Source: DATAPE01 sp034667525 (GTDB taxonomy: Bacteria; Actinomycetota; CADDZG01; WHSQ01). From it: a stretch of 60,675 nt of DNA. The notes below the pieces were generated by a model. It saw nothing but the letters and a program-made list of their open reading frames with translations. It was not told where the DNA came from and ran no database searches. Numbering within the stretch: position 1 is the stretch's first letter; each line of letters begins with the position of its first letter. The stretch is from positions 1 through 60,675 of the forward strand of contig JAXDJO010000043.1 of NCBI GenBank assembly GCA_034667525.1, read 5' to 3'. Below, piece by piece: positions 42,616 through 51,353 of the stretch. The translations under genes and the position numbers were made by a program.

Positions 42616-43686
42616 GTGAGCAGTCGAGACGTTGTCCGGGACACCAGCCGCGACCAGAAGGGCCGCGATGCGTCGCTGGACATGGCGATGGCGCAGATCG
42701 AGAAACAGCACGGCAAGGGCGCCATCATGCGTCTCGGTGACGACTCCACCCGGGCGGGGGTCGAGGTGGTGTCGACGGGGTCGCTGGCCCTGGACCTGGC
42801 GCTCGGCGTCGGCGGGCTTCCGCGCGGCAGGATCGTCGAGATCTACGGCCCCGAGGGCAGCGGAAAGACCTCTTTGAGCCTGCACGTCATCGCCGAGGCC
42901 CAGAAGGGCGGCGGTTTGGTGGCGTTCATCGACGCCGAGCACGCCCTCGATCCCACTTACGCCAAGGCTGTGGGCGTCGATATCGATGGCCTGCTCGTGT
43001 CGCAGCCCGACACCGGAGAGCAAGCCCTCGAGATCGCGGACACCCTCGTCCGCTCCGGCGCGCTCGACGTCATCGTTGTCGACTCCGTAGCCGCCCTCGT
43101 CCCGCGGGCAGAGATCGAAGGCGAGATGGGCGACACGCACGTGGGGCTGCAGGCGCGACTGATGAGCCAAGCCCTCAGGAAGCTCACCGGCAGCGTCAGC
43201 CGTAGCAAGACGATCTTCATCTTCATTAACCAGCTACGAGAGAAGATCGGTGTGATGTTCGGCTCCCCCGAGACCACGCCGGGGGGCCGGGCCCTCAAGT
43301 TCTACTCGTCGGTGCGCCTGGACGTCCGGCGGATAGATGCCCTCAAGGACGGATCCGAGATCGTGGGCTCGCGCGTCCGGGTCAAGGTCGTCAAGAACAA
43401 AGTGGCGGCTCCGTTCCGAAACGCCGAGTTCGACATCCAGTACGGCACGGGCATCTCCAAAGAGGGAAGCCTTCTCGATGTTGCCATCGAGCACGGCATC
43501 GTGCGCAAATCGGGGGCCTGGTTCATCTACGGCGAGGACCAGCTTGGTCAGGGACGCGAGAACGCCAAGAGCTTCCTCGGCGACAACGCCGACATAGCTA
43601 CCGAGATCGAGCTCAAGATCAAAGACAAGCTCGGTCTCCTGGGCACCCCGGCGGAGGACGAGGTCCCCGAGGCCGTCGCCGAATAG
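42616..43686 (+). CDS. recA: Recombinase RecA
   Basis: RecA forms filaments on ssDNA, drives strand exchange and triggers LexA self-cleavage. The 356-residue protein has the Walker A GPEGSGKT (78-85), IDAEHALDP, VIVVDSVAALVPRAEIEGEMGD, and INQLREKIGVMFGSPETTPGG (L2 loop). No intein is present, unlike M. tuberculosis recA. The GTG start follows AAGGAGGAAC. An SOS box controls it. Confidence 0.98.
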   Translation: MSSRDVVRDTSRDQKGRDASLDMAMAQIEKQHGKGAIMRLGDDSTRAGVEVVSTGSLALDLALGVGGLPRGRIVEIYGPEGSGKTSLSLHVIAEAQKGGGLVAFIDAEHALDPTYAKAVGVDIDGLLVSQPDTGEQALEIADTLVRSGALDVIVVDSVAALVPRAEIEGEMGDTHVGLQARLMSQALRKLTGSVSRSKTIFIFINQLREKIGVMFGSPETTPGGRALKFYSSVRLDVRRIDALKDGSEIVGSRVRVKVVKNKVAAPFRNAEFDIQYGTGISKEGSLLDVAIEHGIVRKSGAWFIYGEDQLGQGRENAKSFLGDNADIATEIELKIKDKLGLLGTPAEDEVPEAVAE

Positions 43687-44222
43687 TGCCCTTCGAACCA
43701 GTCGCCCTGCAGGAGGCGAATCCGTACAGCGTGGCCCCAGGTCGACCGGACGCGTCCGGGGATCGCGATGCCCTCGATGCGGCGGGCAAATTCCTTGCTC
43801 GGCGTGCCCGTTCCGAATCCGAGGTCCGCGCCGCCCTTGCTCGATCCAACTTCGATACTCCGGCGATCGAAGGTGCCATCGGGAGACTCAAGGAACTGGG
43901 GCTCATCGATGATCGGGCGTTCTCCCGGCAATGGATCGACGAGCGGGGGCAAGGCAGGGGCCTCGGCCCCCGTCGGCTCCTGAGTGAGCTCCGCCTCAAG
44001 GGTGTCGATCCGGACACAGCAGAGCAGGCCCTCGAGGAGGCCGGCGTCGACGATCAGACGCAGGCGAACGAGATAGCGGCGCGGCTCCTGCGGAAGGTGG
44101 CAAGCAGACCCCTGGCCCAGCAGGCCATGCGGCTCCAGCAGATGCTGTTGGGGCGCGGGTTCGAGCTGGATGTCACCGTCTCGGCGGTCCGCACGGTATT
44201 GCCTCCCGAGGGCTGGGACTAG
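43686..44222 (+). CDS. recX: Regulatory protein RecX
   Basis: RecX inhibits or modulates RecA filaments. The 178-residue helical protein has FLARRARSESEVRAALARSNF (about 36-56), LKELGLIDDRAFSRQWIDERG, and GLGPRRLLSELRLKGVD, the triple-helix repeats of the family. It starts with a GTG sharing one base with the recA stop, so both share the SOS-controlled transcript. Confidence 0.93.
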   Translation: MPFEPVALQEANPYSVAPGRPDASGDRDALDAAGKFLARRARSESEVRAALARSNFDTPAIEGAIGRLKELGLIDDRAFSRQWIDERGQGRGLGPRRLLSELRLKGVDPDTAEQALEEAGVDDQTQANEIAARLLRKVASRPLAQQAMRLQQMLLGRGFELDVTVSAVRTVLPPEGWD

Positions 44223-44305
44223 CCGATCCTCGGTCGCAGTCTGCCGCCCGTGGCCTTGGAATGGGCCGATCCTCGCTCCGGAGGGTGTCTCCCGGGTCCT
44301 TGGAA
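44222..44305 (+). repeat. Duplicated ~43-bp unit after recX
   Basis: GCCGATCCTCG occurs at 44222-44232 and 44265-44275, and CCTTGGAA at 44254-44261 and 44298-44305, so a unit of about 43 bp is present twice with diverged filler. It lies in the 434-bp gene-less region 44223-44656 between recX and rny. Confidence 0.5.
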
Positions 44306-44501
44306 GTAGCCGAGCGCCCGGGGGCGGGTGCCCTGACCCTTGCTTCCCTCTTGCCGGCGGGCCGCGAGAGTGCCCGCTGCGGATCAAATCCAAGCGGCAG
44401 GCGTACCATTGGCGCTGATATATCCAACGAGAGATTTCCCGTTAACGGTACCGACAGCCAGCGAGATGACTACTACGAAACCTAACTGCCGACTAGGACA
44501 G

Positions 44502-44517
44502 GGCCCCCCCGGGGGCC
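44502..44517 (+). terminator. GC-rich palindrome between recX and rny
   Basis: GGCCCCC and GGGGGCC form a perfect stem around CC. No T-run follows, so termination of the recA-recX transcript is possible but unproven. Downstream, CCGGGC-tttg-GGCCCGG near 44597-44613 forms a second stem just before rny. Confidence 0.35.
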
Positions 44518-44656
44518 GGTGCCTCTCTGTGAAAGTGGCCGAACAGGCTTCTTTGTTGCTCCTGTAGCCGAAGACTGAACTCGCAGGTTTGTCCGTACCG
44601 GGCTTTGGGCCCGGACCCCGGGCGTAACGCCGCCGGGAAGCGGAAAGGAGCGAGTG

Positions 44657-46189
44657 ATGGGGATCGCTATCGGTCTCGTCCTCGGCCTTCTCGTGGGTGT
44701 TGGTGCGGGCTATTTCGTTCGCAAGGCGCTGGCGGAGCGTGAAGCCGCCTCGGCCGAGACTCGAGCGAAGACCCTTCTTCTGGACGCACAGCGCGAGGCC
44801 GAAGCCGCGAAACGCGAGGCCGCCGTTGAGGCCAAAGACGAGATCTACCGGATGCGAGCCGAGGCCGAAACCGACCTCAAGCGTCGCAGCGCGGAGATCG
44901 AGAAGAAGGAAGACCGCATCGCGCAGCGAGAAGCGGCCATGGACACGAGGGCCAACACCCTCGATCGCAAGGAGCAGGCAAACGAACAGCGGGAGGCCGA
45001 GCTGGCCACCCAGAAGACGCGGCTGGATGAGCTGGCGGAGCGGGCCTCTACCGAGCTGCAACGGGTGGCTGGGATGACTTCTCAGGATGCCAAGAAGATC
45101 CTCATCGACCAGATCCAGGACGAAGCAAAGCGCGACGCGATGATCCTGGTGCGGGACGTCGAAGCCGATGCACGCGAGGAGGCGGACCGCCGCTCCCGGA
45201 AGATCCTCGCCATTGCCATGCAACGGGTAGCTTCCGAGCTCACCACCGAGGGCACCGTCACCACGGTCACATTGCCCAGCGAGGACATGAAGGGCAGGAT
45301 CATCGGCCGGGAGGGACGGAACATCCGGGCGTTCGAGGCAGCCACCGGCACGAATCTCATCATCGATGACACACCTGAAGCCGTCGTGCTCTCCTGCTTC
45401 GACCCGATCCGGAGGGAGATGGCCCGGCTGACGCTCGAGCACCTCATCGGCGACGGGCGGATCCAGCCTGCCCGGATCGAAGAGATGCACGACAAATCCA
45501 AAGCCGAGGTCGAGCGTGAGATCCGAGAAGGCGGGGAGTGGGCTGCCCTGGAGACCGGGATCACGGACATGCATCCAGAGCTGGTGCGGGTGCTCGGCCG
45601 TCTGAAGTTCCGGACCTCCTACGGGCAGAACGTCCTCAGACACGTTGTGGAGGCGTCCCACATAGCCGGCATGATCGCCGCCGAGCTGGGCACCGATGTC
45701 CAGCTCGCCAAGCGGGGCACCCTCCTGCATGACATCGGGAAAGCGGTGACGCACGAGGTGGAGGGCTCGCACGCCCTGATCGGGGCCGAGATCGCCCGGC
45801 GGCTCAAGGAATCGCCGGAAGTGGTCCACTGCATCGAGGCGCACCACGGTGAGGTCGAACAGCGCACCATCGAAGCGGTTATCACCCAGACGGCAGATGC
45901 CATCTCCGGCGCACGACCGGGGGCCCGTCGCGAAACTCTGGAGACTTACGTCAAGCGGCTGGAACGGCTCGAAGAGATCGCCATGGAGTTCGAGGGCGTC
46001 GACAAGGTCTACGCCATGCAGGCCGGGCGGGAGGTACGCGTGATGGTGAAGCCTGGTGAGATCGACGATCTACAAGCCGAGGTCGTAGCGCGCGACATCG
46101 CCAAGAAGATCGAGGGCGAGCTCCAGTACCCGGGCCAGATCCGGATCACGGTTATTCGGGAGATGAGGCACTCGGCTTACGCAAAGTAG
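44657..46189 (+). CDS. rny: Ribonuclease Y
   Basis: RNase Y is a membrane-anchored endonuclease that initiates mRNA decay. The 510-residue protein has an N-terminal membrane segment (IGLVLGLLVGVGAGYFV, 4-20), a long coiled coil (to about 180), a KH domain (GRIIGREGRNIRAFE near 213-227) and an HD domain (LLHDIGKA near 356-363). The ATG follows AAAGGAG by 6 nt and is preferred to the GTG one codon before. Neighbourhood with recA recalls Bacillus. RNase J is also in this window. Confidence 0.96.
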   Translation: MGIAIGLVLGLLVGVGAGYFVRKALAEREAASAETRAKTLLLDAQREAEAAKREAAVEAKDEIYRMRAEAETDLKRRSAEIEKKEDRIAQREAAMDTRANTLDRKEQANEQREAELATQKTRLDELAERASTELQRVAGMTSQDAKKILIDQIQDEAKRDAMILVRDVEADAREEADRRSRKILAIAMQRVASELTTEGTVTTVTLPSEDMKGRIIGREGRNIRAFEAATGTNLIIDDTPEAVVLSCFDPIRREMARLTLEHLIGDGRIQPARIEEMHDKSKAEVEREIREGGEWAALETGITDMHPELVRVLGRLKFRTSYGQNVLRHVVEASHIAGMIAAELGTDVQLAKRGTLLHDIGKAVTHEVEGSHALIGAEIARRLKESPEVVHCIEAHHGEVEQRTIEAVITQTADAISGARPGARRETLETYVKRLERLEEIAMEFEGVDKVYAMQAGREVRVMVKPGEIDDLQAEVVARDIAKKIEGELQYPGQIRITVIREMRHSAYAK

Positions 46190-46323
46190 AGCACCGTGTT
46201 TGCGCCTCGTTCCTGGTCACGGTCAGTGCGATCCGCCCATCTTGTGCGGAAGGGCTTCTGATCCCGGCGGATGCTCGCCGAGGGATCGGGAATAGGCTGC
46301 ACTTTTCGACAAGGGGGGAAGCT

Positions 46324-47595
46324 GTGAAGGTTGCCCGATCGCGCGCCAGAACAGGGGGCTGGAACCGGGCTCTGCCGATCGTTGTTTGCATGACATTGTT
46401 GGGTGGAACTGCGTTCTCCGCCCGCGCCGCCGTCAGTCCGCCCTCGCTCAAGGGAGAGATCCTGACCGGAACGAATGGTTCCGGGACCGACTGCAAGATC
46501 GTTAGGGGAGTCAGTCGCCAGTTCACCTACACCGTCAGCGGGACGGCCTCGGGGCCCTTTCCGGGAACCTTCACCGAAAGCGCCACCTACTATGAAACCA
46601 ACGGGGGCACTTTTAATGCGACCTTCACCATCGATTCGCCGGCCGGGCAGATAAGCGGCACCAAGACAGCTCACAACGTCGGGATGGGGTGTCTCAACGG
46701 GTCCGGAAGCTTCATCGCTGATCGATACATTCTGACTTACACCGCACAGATCCAGACGAAGGATGGGACATTCACCGATCAAGGTCCCTCTGCTGCCGAG
46801 ATGTGTGGGCCCAACCGGTTCAACGTGTGTTTCGCGGGCTATGGCGAGTGGGAATTAACCCTTGGACAGTTTCGCGAGGAGTATGGCCCCGACCTCCTTC
46901 CTCCCACGGAAACGGCGCCGGTGCACACCCTTGCTGCCGCCAGGTTGCTCGGCACTACAGCAATTCCCGTGAGATTGGCGTGGTTGGCCTTGGACTTTGA
47001 CGGCGTGGCGAAGTATGAGTTGCAGGAGAGCAATGACGGCGGTGCGACGTTTACGGATGTCCCTCTGCCCACTGTCTCAACGAGGACCAAGATCGTGTAT
47101 CTGGATCCCGGGGCAAACCGGTACCAGTTCCGAGTGCGAGCTACCGATCGGGCGGGAAACGTGAGTGCGTGGGCATCCGGCCCGGTATTCACGGTTTCCG
47201 CGTTCCAGGAATCCAGCCCTGCAATCTCCTACAAGGGCACCTGGCAGACGGGGCCCCTTAGCCGCGCTTATGGAGGATCGGTCAGTCACACCCGCACCGC
47301 ATTCAGAGCCGCAACCTTCTCGGTGCCCGCTGGGACCCGTAACCTTGCCTGGATCGCTGCGGCAACCCCTGCTCGGGGTCAAGCGGACGTCTTTCTTGAT
47401 GGCGACCAACTGCGCGATCGTGTAGCTACGGTCGATCTCTACTCTCCGACGGTAAGGAATCGGGCGATCGTTTTCAAGGAGAAGGATCTCTCACCTCTGA
47501 CGTCGCACACATTGAAGGTGCGAGTTCTGGGCACGAAAAATGCTTCCTCCACAAGGGCGCGGGTTGACATAGACGCTTTCGTGACAACAAGCTAG
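46324..47595 (+). CDS. Secreted protein with FN3-like and C-terminal beta-sandwich domains
   Basis: This 423-residue protein starts (GTG) with a long signal peptide ending near SARA-AV (about residue 36). Residues 40-185 form a beta-rich, Cys-containing region of unknown type. A fibronectin type III-like domain follows at about 205-290 (VRLAWLALDFDGVAKYELQES ... RYQFRVRATDRAGNVSAWA). The C-terminal 120 residues (ADVFLDGDQLRDRVATVDLYS ... LKVRVLG) resemble galactose-binding-like modules of secreted actinobacterial proteins. No enzymatic motif is visible. A role in surface adhesion or carbohydrate binding is inferred. It interrupts the rny-miaB neighbourhood. Confidence 0.75.
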   Translation: MKVARSRARTGGWNRALPIVVCMTLLGGTAFSARAAVSPPSLKGEILTGTNGSGTDCKIVRGVSRQFTYTVSGTASGPFPGTFTESATYYETNGGTFNATFTIDSPAGQISGTKTAHNVGMGCLNGSGSFIADRYILTYTAQIQTKDGTFTDQGPSAAEMCGPNRFNVCFAGYGEWELTLGQFREEYGPDLLPPTETAPVHTLAAARLLGTTAIPVRLAWLALDFDGVAKYELQESNDGGATFTDVPLPTVSTRTKIVYLDPGANRYQFRVRATDRAGNVSAWASGPVFTVSAFQESSPAISYKGTWQTGPLSRAYGGSVSHTRTAFRAATFSVPAGTRNLAWIAAATPARGQADVFLDGDQLRDRVATVDLYSPTVRNRAIVFKEKDLSPLTSHTLKVRVLGTKNASSTRARVDIDAFVTTS

Positions 47596-47606
47596 GGGTT
47601 TCTGGT

Positions 47607-47634
47607 CAACCCGGCTGGCGGCTCGTCCGGGTTG
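47607..47634 (+). terminator. Hairpin after the secreted-protein gene
   Basis: CAACCCGG (47607-47614) pairs perfectly with CCGGGTTG (47627-47634) around a 12-nt loop, 12 nt after the stop codon. There is no T-run. Its place between an isolated gene and miaB suits a terminator. Confidence 0.45.
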
Positions 47635-47732
47635 GTGTGGGGAGGCCACAGGATCGGCGAACCGGCGGTTCCGCATGGCGATAGGGACATCGGGGCTTGC
47701 GCATGCGGACTGCCGGTCGATGTCGCTCCGGG

Positions 47733-47738
47733 TAGCCT
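47733..47738 (+). promoter_or_regulatory. Candidate -10 for leaderless miaB
   Basis: TAGCCT ends 7 nt before the miaB ATG (47746), which has no Shine-Dalgarno. The same geometry occurs before rnhB, yraN and dapF. No strong -35 is visible. Confidence 0.4.
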
Positions 47739-47745
47739 GGGCGTC

Positions 47746-49143
47746 ATGAATGCCTCCTCCCGCACCTACTTCATTCGCACGTTCGGGTGTCAGATGAACG
47801 AACATGATTCCGAGCGCATGGCCGGCATGCTCGAGGCAGACGGGTATCGCAAGGTAGACGCTCCGGAACAAGCGTCGGTGGTGGTGTTCAACACCTGCTG
47901 CATCCGCGAGAACGCGGATACCAGGCTCTACGGCAACCTCGGGCACATCAAGTCGTTGAAGGACCGGACCCCCGGGATGCGGATCGTCGTTGGTGGTTGT
48001 CTGGCGCAGAAGGACAGGCACGTGATCCAGGAGAGGGCGCCGTATGTGGATGTCGTTCTGGGAACCCACAATCTCGCCAGCCTGCCGAGACTGCTCCAAG
48101 AATCCAGCAGCGAGCCTGCGTTCGAGATCCTGGAACAGACAGAGGTGTTTCCATCTGCGCTCCCGGCCCGCAGGAAGTCACCATGGCATGCGTGGGTCTC
48201 GATCTCGATCGGTTGCAACAACTCATGCACGTTCTGCATCGTTCCTGCGGTCCGGGGGCGGGAGGTCTCACGCCGCGTCGGCGACTTGGTGCGGGAGGTC
48301 GAGGGTCTCGTCGCCGATGGCGTAGTCGAGGTCACGCTGCTTGGTCAGAACGTCAATTCCTACGGGCGCGACCTTGATGGAAGACCGTTGTTCGCATCCC
48401 TTCTGCGCGCGCTCGACGATGTCGAGGGTCTCAAGCGGGTCCGTTTCACCAGCCCCCACCCGAAAGACTTCCGCCAGGACACTGTCGACGCCATGGCGGA
48501 GTGCGATGTGGTCTGCGAGCACATCCATCTGCCCGTTCAGGCAGGTTCCGATCGGGTTCTCAAGCGGATGAAGCGCGCCTACTCGCGCCGCAGCTATCTG
48601 GACAAGGTGCGGATGGTGCGCGATGCGATCCCTGGGGTGGCAGTGACGACCGACATCATCGTGGGCTTCCCCGGAGAGACCGAGGAGGACTTCCAGGAGA
48701 CGCTGTCGCTCGTCGAGGAAGCGAGGTACGACTCGGCTTTCACCTTCCAGTATTCGCCGCGGCCCATGACGAAGGCCATCGAGTTCGAGGGCCATCTTCC
48801 GAAGGAGGTGGTCCAGGAGCGTTACGACCGGCTGACCGAGTTGCAGGAACGGATCGGACTCGAACGCAATATTGAGATGGTCGGAAGGGTTCACGAAGTG
48901 CTGGTCGAAGGTAGCTCGAAGAAGGATCCGGGCAGGCTGACCGGCCGCACGCGCAACAACAAGCTGGTCCATTTCGATTCGGACGGAGCGGCCGAAGGCT
49001 CCTTCCGCACCGTCGCGATAACCGCGGCGCATTCTCACTTCCTGGAGGGCACCGTCGTCGTCGGGGTCGACGCACCGGGGACGCACCGGACTCTGACCCT
49101 TCCTCTCGCCTCGACGGGTTCGGGCTGTAGCTCCTGCGCGTGA
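47746..49143 (+). CDS. miaB: tRNA-2-methylthio-N6-dimethylallyladenosine synthase MiaB
   Basis: MiaB is a radical-SAM enzyme that methylthiolates i6A37 of tRNAs reading U-codons, acting after MiaA. The 465-residue protein has the first cluster Cys in RTFGCQMNEHDSE, NTCCIREN and VVGGCLAQKD, the radical-SAM motif CNNSCTFCIVPAVRG, and a TRAM domain. The ATG at 47746 gives the family N-terminus; an upstream in-frame extension does not. The stop overlaps the next gene as GTGA. miaA follows one gene later. Confidence 0.95.
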   Translation: MNASSRTYFIRTFGCQMNEHDSERMAGMLEADGYRKVDAPEQASVVVFNTCCIRENADTRLYGNLGHIKSLKDRTPGMRIVVGGCLAQKDRHVIQERAPYVDVVLGTHNLASLPRLLQESSSEPAFEILEQTEVFPSALPARRKSPWHAWVSISIGCNNSCTFCIVPAVRGREVSRRVGDLVREVEGLVADGVVEVTLLGQNVNSYGRDLDGRPLFASLLRALDDVEGLKRVRFTSPHPKDFRQDTVDAMAECDVVCEHIHLPVQAGSDRVLKRMKRAYSRRSYLDKVRMVRDAIPGVAVTTDIIVGFPGETEEDFQETLSLVEEARYDSAFTFQYSPRPMTKAIEFEGHLPKEVVQERYDRLTELQERIGLERNIEMVGRVHEVLVEGSSKKDPGRLTGRTRNNKLVHFDSDGAAEGSFRTVAITAAHSHFLEGTVVVGVDAPGTHRTLTLPLASTGSGCSSCA

Positions 49144-49892
49144 GCGGCGTCTTCGCTGGCGCGCTGGTCCCTCATGCGCCGGTGCTTCTTCCCGAAGCTG
49201 TTGGTGAGGATGTGGCGGCCGAGACCCGCTCCGTGCGCGAGGCGGCGGGGGCGTTGTCCTTTGGCGATGCCGAGGTCGTGGTGATGCTTTCGCCGCACGC
49301 CTCTGCGAGCGGTGTCTACGCGTCCGTAGCCGGCTCCCTGGATACCTTCGGGATCAAAGGTGTCGAACTGCAACGCCGCACCGACCCAGCTCTCATCGCG
49401 ACTCTGTCAGAGCGATGGGACAAGCCCATGCTCGACGGCCCGCTCGATCACGGAGCGGTAGTTCCTCTGTTGCTGCTGGACACTGGAACCACGCCGATTG
49501 TTGTTGCGGGTCTCAGGGAGATCGGTGACGATCCGCGCGCGCTGGACGCGGCCCTCGCCGACGGGTTCTCGTTCGGGGAGGCCATCAGCCGGTCGTCCGA
49601 GGACCAAGCCACCGCGGTCATCGTCAGCGCGCACACATCGTCCGCTCTGACGCCGCGGGCGCCGTTGACGGAGCGAGCTGAAGCCAAACAGGTCGAGGCA
49701 GCGGTCCTGCGCTCGCTGCGCGGCGACCCGTCTGCGCTGCGATCGTCGCTGACCGACCTGTGGCGGTTGGGAGGCTCGTGCTCGCCCGGCCCCCTTGCCG
49801 CTTATGCATCGCTCTTCGCCGGGCGAGCCTCTGAAGTCCTCGCTTACGGATACCCCTTCGGGGTCGGCTACGTGGTTGCCCGCCCCCGGTGA
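49140..49892 (+). CDS. Class III extradiol dioxygenase-like (LigB family) protein
   Basis: The 250-residue protein has VPHAPVLLPE (10-19), LSPHAS (50-55) and LDHGAVVPLLLL (102-113), the His-containing blocks of the LigB/MEMO-like fold. In actinobacteria a homologous Ala-rich protein lies between miaB and miaA (Rv2728c). Function there is unknown; a role in tRNA modification is only suggested by position. It is coupled at both ends by GTGA overlaps. Confidence 0.85.
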   Translation: MSGVFAGALVPHAPVLLPEAVGEDVAAETRSVREAAGALSFGDAEVVVMLSPHASASGVYASVAGSLDTFGIKGVELQRRTDPALIATLSERWDKPMLDGPLDHGAVVPLLLLDTGTTPIVVAGLREIGDDPRALDAALADGFSFGEAISRSSEDQATAVIVSAHTSSALTPRAPLTERAEAKQVEAAVLRSLRGDPSALRSSLTDLWRLGGSCSPGPLAAYASLFAGRASEVLAYGYPFGVGYVVARPR

Positions 49893-50836
49893 CGCCCGTG
49901 CGCGTTGCCGCCATCGTTGGAGCCACCGGCGTGGGGAAGACCGAGAGGGCTATGCAGATAGCGCCACAGATCGGAGCAGAGATCGTCTCGGTGGATTCGA
50001 GGCAGATTTATCGCGGTATGGACATCGGCACCGCCAAGCCGAGCGCGTCTATGCGCGCCGAGGTTCCGCACCATCTCATAGATGTCTTCGAGCCGTCTCA
50101 CGAGGTGACGGTGTCCGAGTTCCAAACCCCGGCCCGGGACGCGGTCGGCGATATCGCGTCGAGGGGACGCAGACCGCTGCTTGTGGGCGGTTCAGGTCTC
50201 TACTTCCGAGCGGTGGTCGACGACCTTCGTTTCCCCCCGCGGTCGAAGTCGGTGCGCCAGGCCCTCGAGTTAGAGCTCGAGAAGGACGGCTCCCAGAGAC
50301 TGCACGCCAAGCTTGCGGCGCGCGATCCCCAAGCCGCGGCGAATATCGAGAGCAGCAATGGACGCAGGATCGTACGGGCCCTGGAGGTCATCGAGATCAC
50401 GGGCCGGCCCTTCTCCGAGAACAACTCGGGGCAGAACTTCGACAGCATCTACGACCTCGTCGTTGCAGGGTTGACGATGCCGCGCCCCCAGCTCTATGCG
50501 CGACTCGCAGATCGCATCGACAACATGCTGGACCAGGGACTGATCGCCGAAGCCAAGGCGTTGGAAAGAAACGGGCTGGGTAGAAACGCGCGTCAGGCCC
50601 TCGGTTACAAGCAGGTGTTGGACGCGCCTCCTGGCGCCGGGACCGAAGAGATACGCGGTGACATCCTGATGGCCACCAAGAGATTCGTGCGCCGGCAGGA
50701 ATCCTGGTTCAGAAGTGATCCCCGGATCATGTGGTTCGACGCTAACGAACCTAGTTTGGTGGAGCGGTTGACGGAGCTCTTCACCCATCGCCGAGAGGCC
50801 GTGCTTCCTCCCATTCGTGGCGCAGGATGCCCATGA
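49889..50836 (+). CDS. miaA: tRNA dimethylallyltransferase MiaA
   Basis: MiaA adds dimethylallyl to A37 of tRNAs. The 315-residue protein has the P-loop GATGVGKT (11-18), VDSRQIYRGMDIGTAKP, HHLIDV, VGGSGLYFRAV, RRIVRALEVIEITG and ARQALGYKQ. Its dimethylallyl diphosphate comes from the MEP pathway, two genes of which are in this window. It starts with GTG overlapping the previous gene. Its last 56 nt overlap the 3' end of the convergent acetyltransferase gene. Confidence 0.95.
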   Translation: MTPVRVAAIVGATGVGKTERAMQIAPQIGAEIVSVDSRQIYRGMDIGTAKPSASMRAEVPHHLIDVFEPSHEVTVSEFQTPARDAVGDIASRGRRPLLVGGSGLYFRAVVDDLRFPPRSKSVRQALELELEKDGSQRLHAKLAARDPQAAANIESSNGRRIVRALEVIEITGRPFSENNSGQNFDSIYDLVVAGLTMPRPQLYARLADRIDNMLDQGLIAEAKALERNGLGRNARQALGYKQVLDAPPGAGTEEIRGDILMATKRFVRRQESWFRSDPRIMWFDANEPSLVERLTELFTHRREAVLPPIRGAGCP

Positions 50837-51320
50837 TCAGCTCGTCGGCGTAGCTGCCGTCCAGCCACGCGTTGTCCCGGATCCGGCCCTCTTGTACGAA
50901 GCCGCACCTCGTGTAGGAGCGAATCGCACGCTCGTTGCTCGCCAGCACCTCGAGCCACACTTTGTGAGCATTGCGATGCCGGAAGGCGTAATCAAGGAGC
51001 GTAGCGACGGCGTCCCGGCCATATCCCCGCCCCCAATAGGACTTCTCGCCGATCGCGATCGCCAAGCGCAGCGAGAGAGCATCGTCCCAATCGAACAGCC
51101 CGCACTGTCCGATCAAGACGCCATCGACAACTATGCCGAACCTTGTGATCAGCTCATCCTGGAGTTCCCTTTCGAATTCGGCTTCGAGTTGGCCGAAGCT
51201 CATAGGCTTGATGTCACCACCGGCAAGGAGTTCCAGCTCGACGTCGTTGAACCACCTCCAGATGGTCCGGAGGTCCGAGCGTTCTACGGCTCTCAGCTCT
51301 ACATCTTTGCCCTTGAGCAT
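50781..51320 (-). CDS. GNAT acetyltransferase, RimJ/RimL type
   Basis: The reverse-strand 179-residue protein has VELRAVERSDLRTIWRWFND (7-26), IGQCGLFDWDDALSLRLAIAIGEKSYWGRGYGRDAV (acetyl-CoA loop) and LEVLASNERAIRSYTRCGFVQEG. It resembles ribosomal-protein or spermidine-type N-acetyltransferases; the substrate is unknown. It overlaps miaA tail-to-tail and is divergent from dapF with only 33 bp between start codons. Confidence 0.87.
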   Translation of the reverse strand: MLKGKDVELRAVERSDLRTIWRWFNDVELELLAGGDIKPMSFGQLEAEFERELQDELITRFGIVVDGVLIGQCGLFDWDDALSLRLAIAIGEKSYWGRGYGRDAVATLLDYAFRHRNAHKVWLEVLASNERAIRSYTRCGFVQEGRIRDNAWLDGSYADELIMGILRHEWEEARPLGDG

Positions 51321-51347
51321 TGCAGGAAGCTCCTTGGCGGTTAACGT
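51320..51347 (+). promoter_or_regulatory. Candidate promoter for leaderless dapF
   Basis: TTGCAG (51320-51325) and TAACGT (51342-51347) are 16 bp apart, and the -10 ends 6 nt before the dapF GTG (51354). The -35 overlaps the start codon of the divergent acetyltransferase gene. Confidence 0.4.
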
Positions 51348-51353
51348 TGAAAC

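Noticed and set aside
46472..46486. GGAAC-GAATG-GTTCC palindrome as a possible LexA box.
   Set aside because: The spacer is 5 bp instead of 4 and it lies inside a coding sequence.
47632..47745. Longer miaB start.
   Set aside because: The extra residues are not MiaB-like and overlap a hairpin and the candidate -10.
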